Origin: Takakia lepidozioides
Lineage: Eukaryota; Streptophyta; Takakiopsida; Takakiales; Takakiaceae
Assembly: GCA_030704615.1 (NCBI GenBank)
Contig: CM060733.1
Location: 43,836,001-43,900,000 of the forward strand
Length of the DNA stretch: 64,000 bases
Direction: 5' to 3'
This document shows, in pieces, positions 11,350 through 23,573 of this stretch (its first letter is position 1; each line of letters opens with the position of its first letter). The position numbers were made by a program, and so were the translations under genes. Under the pieces are notes generated by a model. The model was not told the DNA's origin, ran no database searches, and saw only the letters and a list, made by a program, of their open reading frames with translations.

Positions 11350-12095
11350 TAGAAATCGTTGGATCCTCCGTCTCTCTCCTCCGGTGACTGTAAGTCCAAC
11401 ATCTGGGGGATGCTTCTACGTGAGCGTGAGCGTAAGAGCGCGTGAGCATAGGCTGGCTTACGCCACGTCAGCAGTTCTTGTCACGTTGGCTGACGGGTCT
11501 GACACCACGTCAGCCGATCTCGCCAGCGTGCCCGACGCCACGCAATGTCATGCCACGTCATTTTCATAGGCATAGCCCTATAACCGCGTCAACTCTCTTC
11601 TGCACCTTGCCTCGTCGCCCACACATGGTTCCATGTCTGCCGAATGCGCAATCCACGGCTATAGGCCCCCATTTGCCTATTCGGTTGGTGAATGTTGCTG
11701 AATGATAGTGTTTGTAGAGACTGAAATGGTTGTGGATGTATTAATGTCCAGGTCATCAGTCTACAATGGTCATCAGATGATTTAATGTCATGCTAATGTG
11801 GTATTTTACGTTGCTGTCATCAGTCTAGAATGGTTGTGGATGAATTAATGAGGATGAAGCAGAGCCAATGTGGATGGGACACTGCGAGTATGGATGAATG
11901 GGGATGAATAGTTGTGGACAAATATGGATGAAATATTGTGAATGGATGATAAAGTGGATGAATGTTAAGCGAGGATGTCATTCTAACATTTATGAAAACC
12001 AAGCACAACGATCAATGTCCTTTGCACAAACATTAGAAATTGTGCCTAAAATCCCTCATGAAGCACTTGATAAGATTTAATGAACGTCTGGTATT
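11350..12095. repeat. GTGAGC-rich terminal-like module and ATGGATGAA-rich DNA
   Basis: No gene. From 11,420 to 11,455 are repeated GTGAGC units like the terminal module of the MULE at 29,229. At 11,465-11,560 CCACGTCA recurs three times. CTATAGGCCCCCATTTGCCTATT at about 11,660 resembles the GGCCTATT block of the same module. From 11,720 to 11,960 the DNA is rich in TGGATGAA-type words, also found near 26,290-26,370 in reverse orientation. It may be a non-autonomous or solo element. Confidence 0.4.
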
Positions 12096-12542
12096 TGGGG
12101 AAAGGTAGACAGATGACAGCAACGTAGAAAAAGACAACACAACAGATGTGAGAGTGATCTTTCATTCTTCTTTGTCCGAGTGCTTGCTGCAACATTCTGG
12201 TGTGCAGCACGCACGTTCCGCAGATTCCTCTCAGCAATTCCTTGTCAGTTAGAGGGGCCAACGACTCCGCATTGTCATTCTGGTTCCGTGTCTGCAACTC
12301 ATACCAGGGGCAATCTGATTTGGGAATGTCAAGATACTAGCAGCAGTCTTTCAGGTGGTATCTCCCTAAGGATGGCTGCCGTGTACATGGTCTGATTGTT
12401 AGAGGGGTCAGACCACAAGTCGATGAAGGAAGGGTACTTATTGAGGTTTTTTTCCCGGAATGAGCACGTTCTTGATATACCTCCAAAACAAAAGAGGTAC
12501 ATTTTTAGACATTGAAGGCAAAAAAACATATACTGCCGCCCT

Positions 12543-12578
12543 CCCAAAATGCGTGCGTCGACGCACACAATTTTGGGG
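12543..12578. repeat. Dispersed hairpin, TCGA loop
   Basis: The stem core GTGCG/CGCAC has loop TCGA. The outer arms CCCAAAAT and ATTTTGGGG continue the pairing with one bulge. It lies in the intron of the family fragment. Confidence 0.8.
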
Positions 12579-12761
12579 TGCACACATACTTGAGCATGAT
12601 GCAACCCAAATACACTCACAAGTAACATATGTAAAAACAAGACAAAACAAAGGGTTCTATATGCAGAAAATTATCCCATTCTCAGCAGAAAGATATTCCA
12701 TTCAGAACTGCCAACGAAACAATGAAATCCATGATGGAGGAGAAAACACACCTGAGTTTGT

Positions 12762-12808
12762 GGCCCTCCAAAATTGCGTGCGTTGGCGCACGCAGTTTTG
12801 CATGGCCA
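12762..12808. repeat. Dispersed hairpin, TTGG loop
   Basis: A stem of about 22 bp with three mismatches, core GCGTGCG/CGCACGC, loop TTGG. The outermost TGGCC/GGCCA also pairs. It lies in the same intron as the hairpin at 12,543. Confidence 0.8.
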
Positions 12809-13620
12809 CAAATTGTCTGTCTACTGATTTCCAAAGATAGTTTTCAAACAAAAAATAAAATTAACGAATCTGTATAGGACCCTCTTCATGGCTCCCTCCG
12901 CTCCGTACTGCTGGTCAAAGTCATTTGTGCGGGAGATGCCACCATCTCGGGAAAACTCTCTGAAAAAGCAGTTGCTCCAAGCAGTGGCCTTCCACTGCCT
13001 CAAGTAATCATCCACTCGTCCTCGGGCACGGTCATGGTAATTTTGTAGTCATAAAGCTGTTTCTCCAGCACCTTGTTTGCACGAGCTTCAATCTGTAGGG
13101 ATACATATGCATGGGTTAGAGTCCATGCATGGGAAGATACTCTCAAAATTTCTAGCAAAGAAAGTCCTAAAAAGTACCTGGCTCCAGTAGGTGGCTTTGT
13201 GCAACCATGTATCGAGAACTTGGTCAATGAAGGGTTTGATATGCCCGGTGTTCTTATCTCTTTCAACCTTAGGGAGGCAGCATGTATCCTTGACAGTTGG
13301 GTCGGAATTCCAAATCTCAACCATTTCACTTTCTGGTCTGCTTCCACCGCTGCGGTTGATAACCGGTGAAGCTTTTCTTGTGTCATCTCCGGTTTGGTGT
13401 TATTGTTCCAGTGGATCCTCACCTGGTTAAGGAACTCGGGACCAAAATCAGGGTTAGCTATTCTCAGCTGCTTCACGAAAGTGCTCTTCCGTATCTCATT
13501 CATCGTAAACTTCATGGCTTCCACCACTCCCTTGGACGTTCTCATACCCTCCGGGTTTTTCAACAACTTCAAAAAACTCAACAACTTCAAAAGGTGAGAC
13601 CAGGAGGCAAGATCATGCAA

Positions 13621-15545
13621 AGCAGTGAAGCCAAATATTTATAAACCCCAAACTAGTTCCGCTCAGCACATGAGCTCATCAGTGGGAAAGAAAAGGAATG
13701 AGATACAAACCCCACCCCCCGCTTATGCACTACTAGGAGTGAACTGTCTTGTGTGGACAATCTTCCAGTGGATGTCTCGTGAGGAGAAAACCATCCAACA
13801 GATGTCTCGTACGGAGAAAATCATCCAAAAAGTCTCGGTGGGAGAAAGTTATTCAGTGGATGAAAACAAGTTCTCGACAAGAGAGAACCATCCAAAGAAC
13901 AAAAATCATCCAAATAGTCAATTGCATATCTCTCAAATACAACTAACTCCATGAGTTTGTGACTATGCAACAACCAGTTATGTTAAAGTTGGAGCATGTT
14001 GTGCAAAGTTGTAAGGGCTGAAACCACTTCGAAAGGAACGCAAAACTCGTAAGACACACTTAAAGAAGTTGAGAGTCTAGTCTTTGCCCGCCCCGGGAAC
14101 TTGGATCGAAGGGGTGCTCGGCTCTAAGGAGAATCCCAACCCTTGGATACTAAAAAATATATATATCATATTATCCTACGTGAGAAATGTGCAGTTGACA
14201 CCCGAGACTAAGGAAACAGAGTTTTTCTTTCCGAAGCACGGGCGTATAGAGCCTTCCGTTTTGACGCCATCTTAGCCACCGCTAACAATGGGGAAGGCGG
14301 CTGGGGGTATATGGTAATCGTGTCGGGTAAGCTAATTTAGCCCCGACTACACGATTCCCCTTGTCGTACGCCAAATGGTCGGAGAGAAGGGACTTGGTTG
14401 ATCCTCCCTCGAGTTCACCTTGAGCGATTAGAGGACTATGGGCATGCGCAAGCCTCTGCCGATCTAACCTTCTTGTCGATGACCTTATGCGGTAATCCCT
14501 TCCATTCTTCCTTAGAGGTCGGGGCATATAAGTTTCCCAACTAGGGGTTGAGACCTAACCCTATGTTTGTGAGTGCCTTGAGCGCATGCTTGCCCATAGT
14601 TAGACAAATTTTTTGTTGCTAAACAAGGATAAGCAAACATAAAAAAGCTTACGGTTGGAGCGAAAGTGCCTCATTCTTCAATTAGAGAACATTATCTTGT
14701 GAGGGGGGAGTCTTTGCATAAGATATAATAGTTGCATCCTTTTAGGCACAATAGGCGCACTTTGTATGCATATGTCTTGATTTCCATTGCATTCGTATTT
14801 GGGTCCGATGGCCCCCTTTAAAATTTACTGTGTCTTTTTCCAGTATTTTTTCTACTTTTTGTTATCTTTGTTGACCACCCTAAACCCAAAATCCTAAACT
14901 TCATTAGTGCTTTGCTAAGGTTATGCAGTTAGCTTGATCTTTCTACAAGCTTTTAATTTGAAAAAACATTTCAAGGATTTTTTCCCTATCTAGTTTGTGT
15001 TAAGTTACAATATAGTCAATTATGTTTCAGAGATATTACTAGGGTAGCCTGTGTTGTTGGCCCAAGTGTCCACTATCATCTAAGTCCAAGTGCATTCCTA
15101 TATGTCTCCAATGTGGAGGCCCAAATGCGACCTCTAGGGTAGCATGTGCCGTGGGCCCAAGTGTCAAGTGCATCTAAGTCCAAGTGTAAGATCTTCTAGA
15201 GATTTGCGACTATTCTGCATCTAAGAGTTAATGTATGTGCAGTTGATGTCTAGATATCTGCAGCCTCTGGTATTGTCCACTAGGCTCTCTTACGTTGATA
15301 GAGTTTTGGCATGACTACCAAAACTTTCTAGGCTCCGTCTAGAACATTCTCTATTCAACAACGTTCTCCCCCACATCCAACAGCCACGTGGGGCCAGTGC
15401 CACTTACCACCGGCTGATGTCAACTCCCTTTTAGTCGATTTTATTTTTCATGCTGCTGGGATACACATAACCCCTTTTTAATTCTTGGACCATCCTCTAA
15501 TCCATAGGGCCCCGCAAACTTGAGAGGCATTATTCCTGTATGCTT
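13621..15545. other. Intergenic; 86-bp tandem duplication
   Basis: No gene recognised; only short frames without a known motif. At 15,049 and 15,135 the block CTAGGGTAGC(C/A)TGTG...CCCAAGTGTC...CATCTAAGTCCAAGTG is duplicated in tandem (period 86). From 13,780 to 13,920 there is loose repetition of GTCTCG(T/G)..GGAGAAA.TCATCCAA. Confidence 0.5.
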
Positions 15546-16495
15546 ACATTATCCCAAAACTTGCATGTGAGGAAACAAAAATCCCAACCCTTTGTGCAAC
15601 AACTGAGCATCACACCAAAACTCGCTACAAATCCTCCTGATCACTATGCCCTCACAGCCAAAGGAGGAGCAGTAAGTATATCTTCCTCTCATTATTCACA
15701 TAAATATCCCTTGGTTGGGTGTAATTTTATTGATATTAATTCAACCAACATGACGGACCAAAAGCTTCGGTTTTGGGATGTTGGACGGTTACCGGAAGCA
15801 AGAGAAAAAGACCTACCTTTTCTTGAAGGGGATCAGGAGAGTTTTTTTGGCTTGTTTGAGATTGGCAGCTCAAGTAGTTACTGAGAACATTGGGAGTCAC
15901 ACCAGCGATAGAGACCAGCCAGTCCACTGGCAGTATCGCTTATTGTGAGGGAGTCAAGCGGCATCAATCAACAACAATATACCCACATGCCCTTACAATC
16001 ACTATATGAAACTTTCAAGCAGCCACCATGGGAATGGGTTAAGGATAGCTTTTGACAATATTCATGCAAGTTCGTCAAGGGCTCCATCCAAGGCCACACC
16101 ACAAGAAACAAACAAACATCTGCAAATTTAAGATGCTGAACAAACTTGTGCACAGGGCTGCCCCTCTAATCAAGCTCATCAAAATTCGTATTCACTTCCA
16201 TCTTCAAGCTTTGGAGAAGCTCCACCACCCAAACCCAGAATTAGGACAGCACTCTGATTTCCATCTACTGTCACCAAAGTCAGTCCAATATCACCCCTTC
16301 AGTCAAGTGCAATTATGGGCCGACTTCCCACCTATGCCGGGAAGACCCCACTATCATTTCCCATGGATATGCCACAGGAAATGCACTCAACAGTACATCA
16401 TGGTCAAAACTCTCCGGAAATGGTGCATGATCTGAGTAGCTACACACATCACTGAATGAAGCAAGACACTCGCATCTTTCCAAGAAAACATCCTT

Positions 16496-19400
16496 TCACC
16501 AGTAATCCCCACAAGAACAAATCCCATCTTCAAAGTGGTGAAAGCGGTTAGCGTCTCGTACAACAATTGCTCGGCCAACAATCTTTGAGATGAATTTGGT
16601 GGAGGTGTGGCAGTCACCACACACTCGAAGATTCTTGATGAGACGGAGAGGCGTCCTGGGGGTCGTGCTGATCAGCCCAAAACCAATGGCCAGCTTCTCA
16701 CTGTGGTGGCAAAGAGAAAATTCCTTTTCCTCCTCCCCCACATCATGCAATACAAAGCGCGTGTCAGGCACATACCCCGCCTTCTTCATCTGCCCAGACA
16801 ATCTTCTCAGCTCAGCATGGATTTCCTTAATTCTGGGATGCAACTTGTCAGCTACAACGAAGGTGTGCACCCTGTTGCCAACCTCAATGCAGCAGCGACC
16901 TGGCTCCTTTCTAACCCCTTTGACCTTCATCATTCTTCTCACCTTTGCAGTATCATCCCACCTGCCAGCTGCAGCATAGATGTTTGAGAGCAACACATAA
17001 GTCGCGACATCCTGTTCATCCCACATGAGGATAGATGTTGCTGCACGTTCAGCCATCTCCACATTGCCATGGATTCTGCAGGCACCAAGCAAGGCCTTCC
17101 ACACCACAGCATCTGGATTGATGGGCATTTTATTAATCAGGTCCACTGCCTCATCCAGTTGTCCCGCACGTCCAAGAAGGTCCACCATGCAGCCAAAGTG
17201 CTTTACTGTCGGAGTGACACCGTGATCTTGACTCAGGGAATCGAAGTAGCGTCTTCCTTCATTCAGTAAGCCAGCGTGGCTGCACGCAGAGAGAACACAT
17301 ATAAAGGTGATACTGTCCGGCTTCAAGCCGTTCTTTTGCATTCCTTCAAATAGTTGCACGACCTCCCTATGACAACCATGCTGTGCATATCCTGCGATCA
17401 TCGCGTTCAACGACACCACATTACGTTCAGCCATATTGTCAAACACTCCCTTTGCATCCTCGATGCACCCACATTTGGCATACATGACCACCAGGGCAGT
17501 GTTCAGGATCACATCTGGTACGATTCCAGCTCTGACGATGTCGCCATGCACCTCTTTGCCCTTTTCCAGCGCTGCCAGGCTTGCACACGCACTGCAAACG
17601 CACACAAAGGTGATGTGGTCGGGCTTCACCCCTTCCCCCCTCATTTGCTCATACGTCCCCAAAGCCTCCATCCCGCGCCCCTGCTGTGCATACCCTGCGA
17701 GCATCGCGTTCCACGACACCACATTTCGTTCAGCCATATTGTCGAACACTCCCTTTGCATCCTCGATGCTCCCACATTTGGCATACATGTCCACGAGGGT
17801 ATTGTTCAGGATCACATTTGGTACAATTCCAGCTCTGACGATGTCGACATGCACATTTTTGCCCTTTTCCAGGGCTGCCAGGCTTGCACACGCACTGCAA
17901 ACGCACACAAACGTGATGTGGTCGGGTTTCACCCCTTCGCAAATCATTTGTTCATACGTCTCCAAAGCCTCCATCCCGCGCCCCTGCTGTGCATACCCTG
18001 CAAGCATTGCATTCCACGACACCACATTTCGTTCAGCCATATTGTTGAACACTCCCTTTGCATCCTCGATGCTCCCACATTTGGCATACATGTCCACGAG
18101 GGTATTGTTCAGGATCACATCTGGTACGATTCCAGCTCTGACGATATCGCCATGCAGCTCTTTGCCCTTTTCCAGCGCTGCCAGGCTTGCACATGCACTG
18201 CAAACGCACGCAAACGTGATGTGGTCGGGCTTCACCCCTTCCCCCCTCATTTGCTCATATGTCTCCAAAGCCTCCATCCCGCGCCCCTGCTGTGCATACC
18301 CTGCAAGCATCGCGTTCCACGACACCACATCTCGTTCAGCCATATTGTCGAACACTCCCTTTGCCTCCTCGATGCTCCCACATTTGGCATACATGTCTGC
18401 CAGGGCAGTGTTCAGGATGACATTTGGTACAATTCCAGCTCTGACAATGTCGCCATGCACCTCTTTGCCCTTTTCCAGGGCTGCCAGGCTTGCACACGCA
18501 TTGCAAACGCACACAAACATGATGTGGTCGGGCTTCACCCCTTCGCACATCATTTGCTCATACGTCTCCAAAGCCTCCATCCCACGCCCCTGCTGTGCAT
18601 ATCCTGCAAGCATCGCACTCCATGATACCACATTTCGTTCAGCCATAATGTCAAACACTCCCTTTGCATCCTCGATGCTCCCACATTTGGCATACATGTC
18701 CACCAGGGTATTGTTAAGGATCACATCTGGTATGATTCCAGCTCTGACGATGTCGCCATGCACCTCTTTGCCCTTTTCCAGCGCTGCCAGGCTTGAACAC
18801 GCACTGCAAACGCACACAAACGTGATGTGGTCGGGCTTCACCCCTTCGCACATCATTTGCTCATACGTCTCCAAAGCCTCCATCCCGCGCCCCTGCTGTG
18901 CATACCCTGCAAGCATCGTGTTCCACGACACCACATCTCGTTCAGCCATATTGTCGAACGCTCCCTTTGCATCCTCGATGCTCCCACATTTGGCATACAT
19001 GTCCACGAGGGTATTGTTCAGGATCACATCTGGTACGATTCCAGCTCTGACGATGTCGCCATGCACCTCTTTGCCCTTTTCCAGGGCTGCCAGGCTTGCA
19101 CATGCACTGCAAACGCAAACAAATGTGATGTGGTTGGGCTTCACTCCTTCCCCCATCATTTGCTCATAGGTCTCCAAAGCATTCCTACCACACCCATGCT
19201 TGGTAAATCCTGCCAACATTATATTCCACGTGATCAAAGATCGTTGAGGCATTCTGTTGAACACTTGGTGAGCATCCATGATGCTTCCGCACTTAACATA
19301 CATGTTGACAAGGGTGTTGAGGAGAAAAACATTTGGCGTGAATCCACTTTGGATAATGTGAGTGTGCACCTGTTTTCCAGCTTCCAGGCCTTTCAGCTTG

Positions 19401-19723
19401 ATGCACTTATGCAAGAGACAGACATACGTTTCTGAATCTGCTGAAATGCCTCCTTGGTTTAAAGTCTGTAGAGCCTCTTTCAGTCTGCCTGCCTCACAAA
19501 GCATCTTCACATGCCCAGAAGTGCCAGAAGAGGCATTGTGGACTCCCTCTCTTGATCCTCTTCCAGAAGCTGTGGTCATGGTTGAGGTGCCTGAATTTAC
19601 CAACTGTGCCGCTGCAGCTGCTGCCTTTAGTTGACCATCTACCCATGCTGGTTTCTTGTAGCTATTGATCCACAGGGAATCATAGGTAATCTTGTGCTTG
19701 AAATCTGGCCCTCTTGGACGAAT
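16496..19723 (-). CDS. PDF-PPR-E-DYW protein, large last exon (locus 2)
   Basis: Paralogue of the gene at 1,279 with the same entry acceptor, half PDF motif, PPR tract, E, PG box and DYW domain (HSEK, CGDCH, CSCGDYW). The frame is open for about 1,075 codons. It has six near-identical 101-residue P-L-S triplets (about 19,144-17,327) where locus 1 has seven, an exact one-triplet difference. Many substitutions fall at residue 5 and the last residue of P and S repeats, the positions that read RNA bases. Two odd changes near the C-terminal end of the tract are VVSLNAM in place of VVSWNAM and KCGCIED in place of KCGSIED. If it is not spliced to upstream PDF exons, the first in-frame ATG is near 19,579. 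Function is inferred from the family. Confidence 0.85.
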   Translation of the reverse strand: MRPRGPDFKHKITYDSLWINSYKKPAWVDGQLKAAAAAAQLVNSGTSTMTTASGRGSREGVHNASSGTSGHVKMLCEAGRLKEALQTLNQGGISADSETYVCLLHKCIKLKGLEAGKQVHTHIIQSGFTPNVFLLNTLVNMYVKCGSIMDAHQVFNRMPQRSLITWNIMLAGFTKHGCGRNALETYEQMMGEGVKPNHITFVCVCSACASLAALEKGKEVHGDIVRAGIVPDVILNNTLVDMYAKCGSIEDAKGAFDNMAERDVVSWNTMLAGYAQQGRGMEALETYEQMMCEGVKPDHITFVCVCSACSSLAALEKGKEVHGDIVRAGIIPDVILNNTLVDMYAKCGSIEDAKGVFDIMAERNVVSWSAMLAGYAQQGRGMEALETYEQMMCEGVKPDHIMFVCVCNACASLAALEKGKEVHGDIVRAGIVPNVILNTALADMYAKCGSIEEAKGVFDNMAERDVVSWNAMLAGYAQQGRGMEALETYEQMRGEGVKPDHITFACVCSACASLAALEKGKELHGDIVRAGIVPDVILNNTLVDMYAKCGSIEDAKGVFNNMAERNVVSWNAMLAGYAQQGRGMEALETYEQMICEGVKPDHITFVCVCSACASLAALEKGKNVHVDIVRAGIVPNVILNNTLVDMYAKCGSIEDAKGVFDNMAERNVVSWNAMLAGYAQQGRGMEALGTYEQMRGEGVKPDHITFVCVCSACASLAALEKGKEVHGDIVRAGIVPDVILNTALVVMYAKCGCIEDAKGVFDNMAERNVVSLNAMIAGYAQHGCHREVVQLFEGMQKNGLKPDSITFICVLSACSHAGLLNEGRRYFDSLSQDHGVTPTVKHFGCMVDLLGRAGQLDEAVDLINKMPINPDAVVWKALLGACRIHGNVEMAERAATSILMWDEQDVATYVLLSNIYAAAGRWDDTAKVRRMMKVKGVRKEPGRCCIEVGNRVHTFVVADKLHPRIKEIHAELRRLSGQMKKAGYVPDTRFVLHDVGEEEKEFSLCHHSEKLAIGFGLISTTPRTPLRLIKNLRVCGDCHTSTKFISKIVGRAIVVRDANRFHHFEDGICSCGDYW

Positions 19724-22700
19724 CTGTACCCACACTCTACCCCTGCTCCTTCAGCTATCCATGCCTCTGCACAAATCATGCATTCATCCTTGCCTTGCTG
19801 CTAGCAGCTGACAATGACAGCCTAGATTTGTTCTAGGAACCACCCAACTCAGCTTATCACACTAGTTCCTATGCACATTGCATCTGCTACTCTCTGTAAT
19901 CCAACAGGCATCCACCTTTTTGCCTCGATTGTCCCACCATTGACTGGGGTCAGAAAAGTATGCTTTCCACAGCTTCTCCTCGTCTCTGTTACCTGTTTCT
20001 GGATACTTTCCTGTTGTCACATTGGCAGCATCATGCCAAAGTCACTCCAAACTATCAAAGGTTCACTCAACCAGCTAACTTGCAGAATTCAACATGAAAA
20101 TTTAGGGCCGGTTCTGATAAGAGGGAAAAACAGGGTGAAATGTGTTGAGGAAGGTGCATTAGTGCCTGGTTTTATCAATTGTGCTGCTGCTGCTGCGGCT
20201 TCCAGTTGACCATCTACCCATGCTGGTTTCTTGTAGCTATTGATCCACAGGGAATCATAGGTAATCTTGTGCTTGAAATCTGGCCCTCTTGGATGAATCT
20301 GGACCGACACTCCATCCCTGCTCCTTCAGCTATCCATGCCTCTGCACAAATCATGCATACATCCTTGCCTTGCTGCTAGCAGCTGACAATGACAGCCTAG
20401 ATTTGTTCTAGGAAACACCCAACTCAGCTTATCACACTAGTTCCTATGCTCATTGCGTCTGCTACTCTCTGTAATCCAACAGGCATCCACCTTTTTGCCT
20501 CCATCGTCCCACCATTGACTGGGGTCAGAAAAGTATTCTTCCCACAGCTTCTCCTCGTCTCTGTTACCTGTTTCTGGATACTTTCCTGTTGTCACATTGG
20601 CAGTATCATGTCAAAGTCACTCCAATTTATCAAGGTTCACTCAACCAGCTAGCTTGCAGAGTTCAACATGAAAATTTAGGGCCGGTTCAGATAAGAGGGA
20701 AAAACAGGGTGAACTGTGTTGAAGAAGGTGCCTTCATTAGCAGTGCCTGGTTTTATCAATTGTGCCGCTGCTGCTGCGGCTTCCAGTTGACCATCTACCC
20801 ATGCAGGTTTCTTGTAGTTATTGATCCACAGGGAATCATAGGTAATCTTGTGCTTGAAATCTGGCCCTCTTGGATGAATCTGGACCCACACACCATCCCC
20901 GCTCCTTCAGCTATCCATGCCTCTGCACAAATCATGCATACATCCTTGCCTTGCTGCTAGCAGCTGACAATGACAGCCTAGATTTGTTCTAGGAAACACC
21001 CAACTTAGCTTATCACACTAGTTCCTATGCTCAATTGCATCTGCTACTCTCTATAATCCAACAGGCATCCACCTTTTTGCCTCCATTGTCCCACCATTGA
21101 CTGGGGTCAGAAAAGTATTCTTTCCACAGCTTCTCCTCGTCTCTGTTACCTGTTTCTGGATACGTCCCTGTTGTCACTTTGGCAATATCATGTCAAAGTC
21201 ACTCCAAACTATCAAAGGTTCACTCAACCAGCTAACTTGCAGAATTCAACATGAAAATTTAGGGCACGTTCTGATAGAAGGGAAAAACAGGGTGAAATGT
21301 GTTGAAGTAGGTGCCTTCATTAGCAGCGCCCGATTTTACCGATTGTGCCACTGCTGCTGCGGCTTCCAGTTGACCATCTACCCATGCTGGTTTCTTGTAG
21401 CTATTGATCCACAGGGAATCATAGGTAATCTTGTGCTTGAAATCTGGCCCTCTTGGATGAATCTGGACCGACACTCCATCCCTGCTCCTTCAGCTATCCA
21501 TGCCTCAGCACAAATCATGCATACATCCTTGCCTTGCTGCTAGCAGCTGACAATGACAGCCTAGATTTGTTCTAGGAAACACCCAACTCAGCTTATCACA
21601 CTAGTTCCTATGCTCATTGCGTCTGCTACTCTCTGTAATCCAACAGGCATCCACCTTTTTGCCTCCATCGTCCCACCATTGACTGGGGTCAGAAAAGTAT
21701 TCTTCCCACAGCTTCTCCTCGTCTCTGTTACCTGTTTCTGGATACTTTCCTGTTGTCACATTGGCAGTATCATGTCAAAGTCACTCCAATTTATCAAGGT
21801 TCACTCAACCAGCTAGCTTGCAGAGTTCAACATGAAAATTTAGGGCCGGTTCTGATAAGAGGGAAAAACAGGGTGAACTGTGTTGAAGAAGGTGCCTTCA
21901 TTAGCAGTGCCTGGTTTTATCAATTGTGCCGCTGCTGCTGCGGCTTCCAGTTGACCATCTACCCATGCAGGTTTCTTGTAGTTATTGATCCACAGGGAAT
22001 CATAGGTAATCTTGTGCTTGAAATCTGGCCCTCTTGGATGAATCTGGACCCACACACCATCCCTGCTCCTTCAGCTATCCATGCCTCTGCACAAATCATG
22101 CATACATCCTTGCCTTGCTGCTAGCAGCTGACAATGACAGCCTAGATTTGTTCTAGGAAACACCCACCTTAGCTTATCACACTAGTTCCTATGCTCAATT
22201 GCATCTGCTACTCTCTATAATCCAACAGGCATCCACCTTTTTGCCTCCATTGTCCCACCATTGACTGGGGTCAGAAAAGTATTCTTTCCACAGCTTCTCC
22301 TCGTCTCTGTTACCTGTTTCTGGATACGTCCCTGTTGTCACTTTGGCAATATCATGTCAAAGTCACTCCAAACTATCAAAGGTTCTCTCAACCAGCTAAC
22401 TTGCAGAATTCAACATGAAAATTTAGGGCACGTTCTGATAGAAGGGAAAAACAGGGTGAAATGTGTTGAAGAAGGTGCCTTCATTAGCAGCGCCCGATTT
22501 TACCGATTGTGCCGCTGCTGCTGCGGCTTCCAGTTGACCATCTACCCATGCAGGTTTCTTGTAGCTATTGATCCACAGGGAATCATAGGTAATCTTGTGC
22601 TTGAAATCTGGCCCTCTTGGATGAATCTGGACCCACACTCCATCCCTGCTCCTTCAGCTATCCATGCCTCTGCACAAATCATGCATACATCCTTGCCTTG

Positions 22701-22740
22701 CTGACAGCAATTGACAATGACAGCCTAGAATTCTTCCAGC
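19604..22740 (-). repeat. About 582-bp tandem repeats (PDF exon units), six copies
   Basis: The exon B blocks containing PDFKHK recur near 19,720, 20,298, 20,879, 21,462, 22,043 and 22,626. Units 20,446-21,609 and 21,610-22,773 form a near-identical two-unit higher-order repeat of 1,164 bp. Confidence 0.9.
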
Positions 22741-23573
22741 AAACACCCCAACCAGACTTATCACACTAGTTCCTATGCTGACTTGCATCTGCTTCCAACA
22801 GGCATTACCTTTTTGTCTCCATTGTCCCACCCTTGACTGCCGTCGGAGAAGTATTCATTCCAAAGCTTCTCCTCGTCTCTGTTATCTGTTTTTGGATACT
22901 TTCCTGCTGCCACATCCGTACTAACTTGTCAAATTCATTCCAAACCACCACAGATCCACTGCCACATACGGCAAATGAAAGGCTACAACTTGGATGCAGA
23001 CACCATATTCAATATGAAAATTCAGGGCCGAGTCTGATGAGGGCGCAAAACAGGCTGAACTAGGTCGAAGAAGAAGGTCCCTTACCACATTGTCCTTGAC
23101 CTTGTGTCATGACCCATGGAGGATTTGACCGACCATCAACCCAAAAGGACCTCTTGTGCGTGATGCTTGTGTCTGTAGTCAGGTAATCTCGGATTGGTCT
23201 GTGAAAACCACCACGGTGCAGATGAGCAGGCAGAGATTGAAATACGGCCGGCTAAGACCAAGCTGACTCTCCCAAGAACCTTGTAAACATCAGGAAGAAA
23301 ACAAAATCATGGTACTAGCAGGAGCCAAGCGCCCACATTTGCAGGATGGACAAACTTCTTCACATCGTACATTAAGAAAAAGCCACACCTTGCGATTGCG
23401 GTTGTCCCACCATCGTGAAGGATTTTTAAAAAACTCATGCCAGCTCTGCTCCGTGCTCCAAGGTAGAGGTTTGTGATCGAAAATCCGACAGCATCAACAT
23501 GTTGACATGGTCCTATACTGAGGGGTGCTACTGAGCTTTCAACAACATTCATGCAAGTTGTTTTGGGCTCCAT
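19886..23573 (-). CDS. Tandem PDF-motif exon array upstream of PPR-DYW exon (locus 2)
   Basis: Same exon A / exon B layout as locus 1, but with two more units: seven PDF motifs counting the distal canonical one (SWHEFFKNPSRWWDNRNRK, about 23,430-23,355). Donor AAAAAG|GTGGAT of the unit nearest the PPR exon is at about 19,915. The block 20,446-21,609 is repeated at 21,610 with almost no change, so the gain was a recent two-unit duplication. The extra base before WVDGRSNPPWV in the distal B half is shared with locus 1, so it predates the duplication or reflects splicing I have not resolved. The 5' end and any targeting peptide were not found. Confidence 0.7.

Larger units (their letters stand above)
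12100..13620 (-). pseudogene. ParB/methyltransferase-like family fragment (middle exons)
   Basis: This is homologous to exons 3-5 of the gene at 47,584. An exon ends at 13,178 with STFVKQLRIANPDFGPEFL...QEKLHRLSTAAVEADQKVKW...VLDTWLHKATYWSQ and a GTACTT donor. The next (13,092-12,870) gives IEARANKVLEKQLYDYKITM...FFREFSRDGGISRTN...MKRVLYR. The next begins at 12,480 (YIKNVLIPGK) and includes TRNQNDNAESLAPLTDKEL. One-base shifts occur at about 13,325, 13,010 and 12,440, and the donor at 12,869 reads AT instead of GT. No ParB-like or methyltransferase-like exon is present, so this is a 5'- and 3'-truncated relic. Its 390-bp intron (12,869-12,481) carries two hairpins. Confidence 0.8.
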
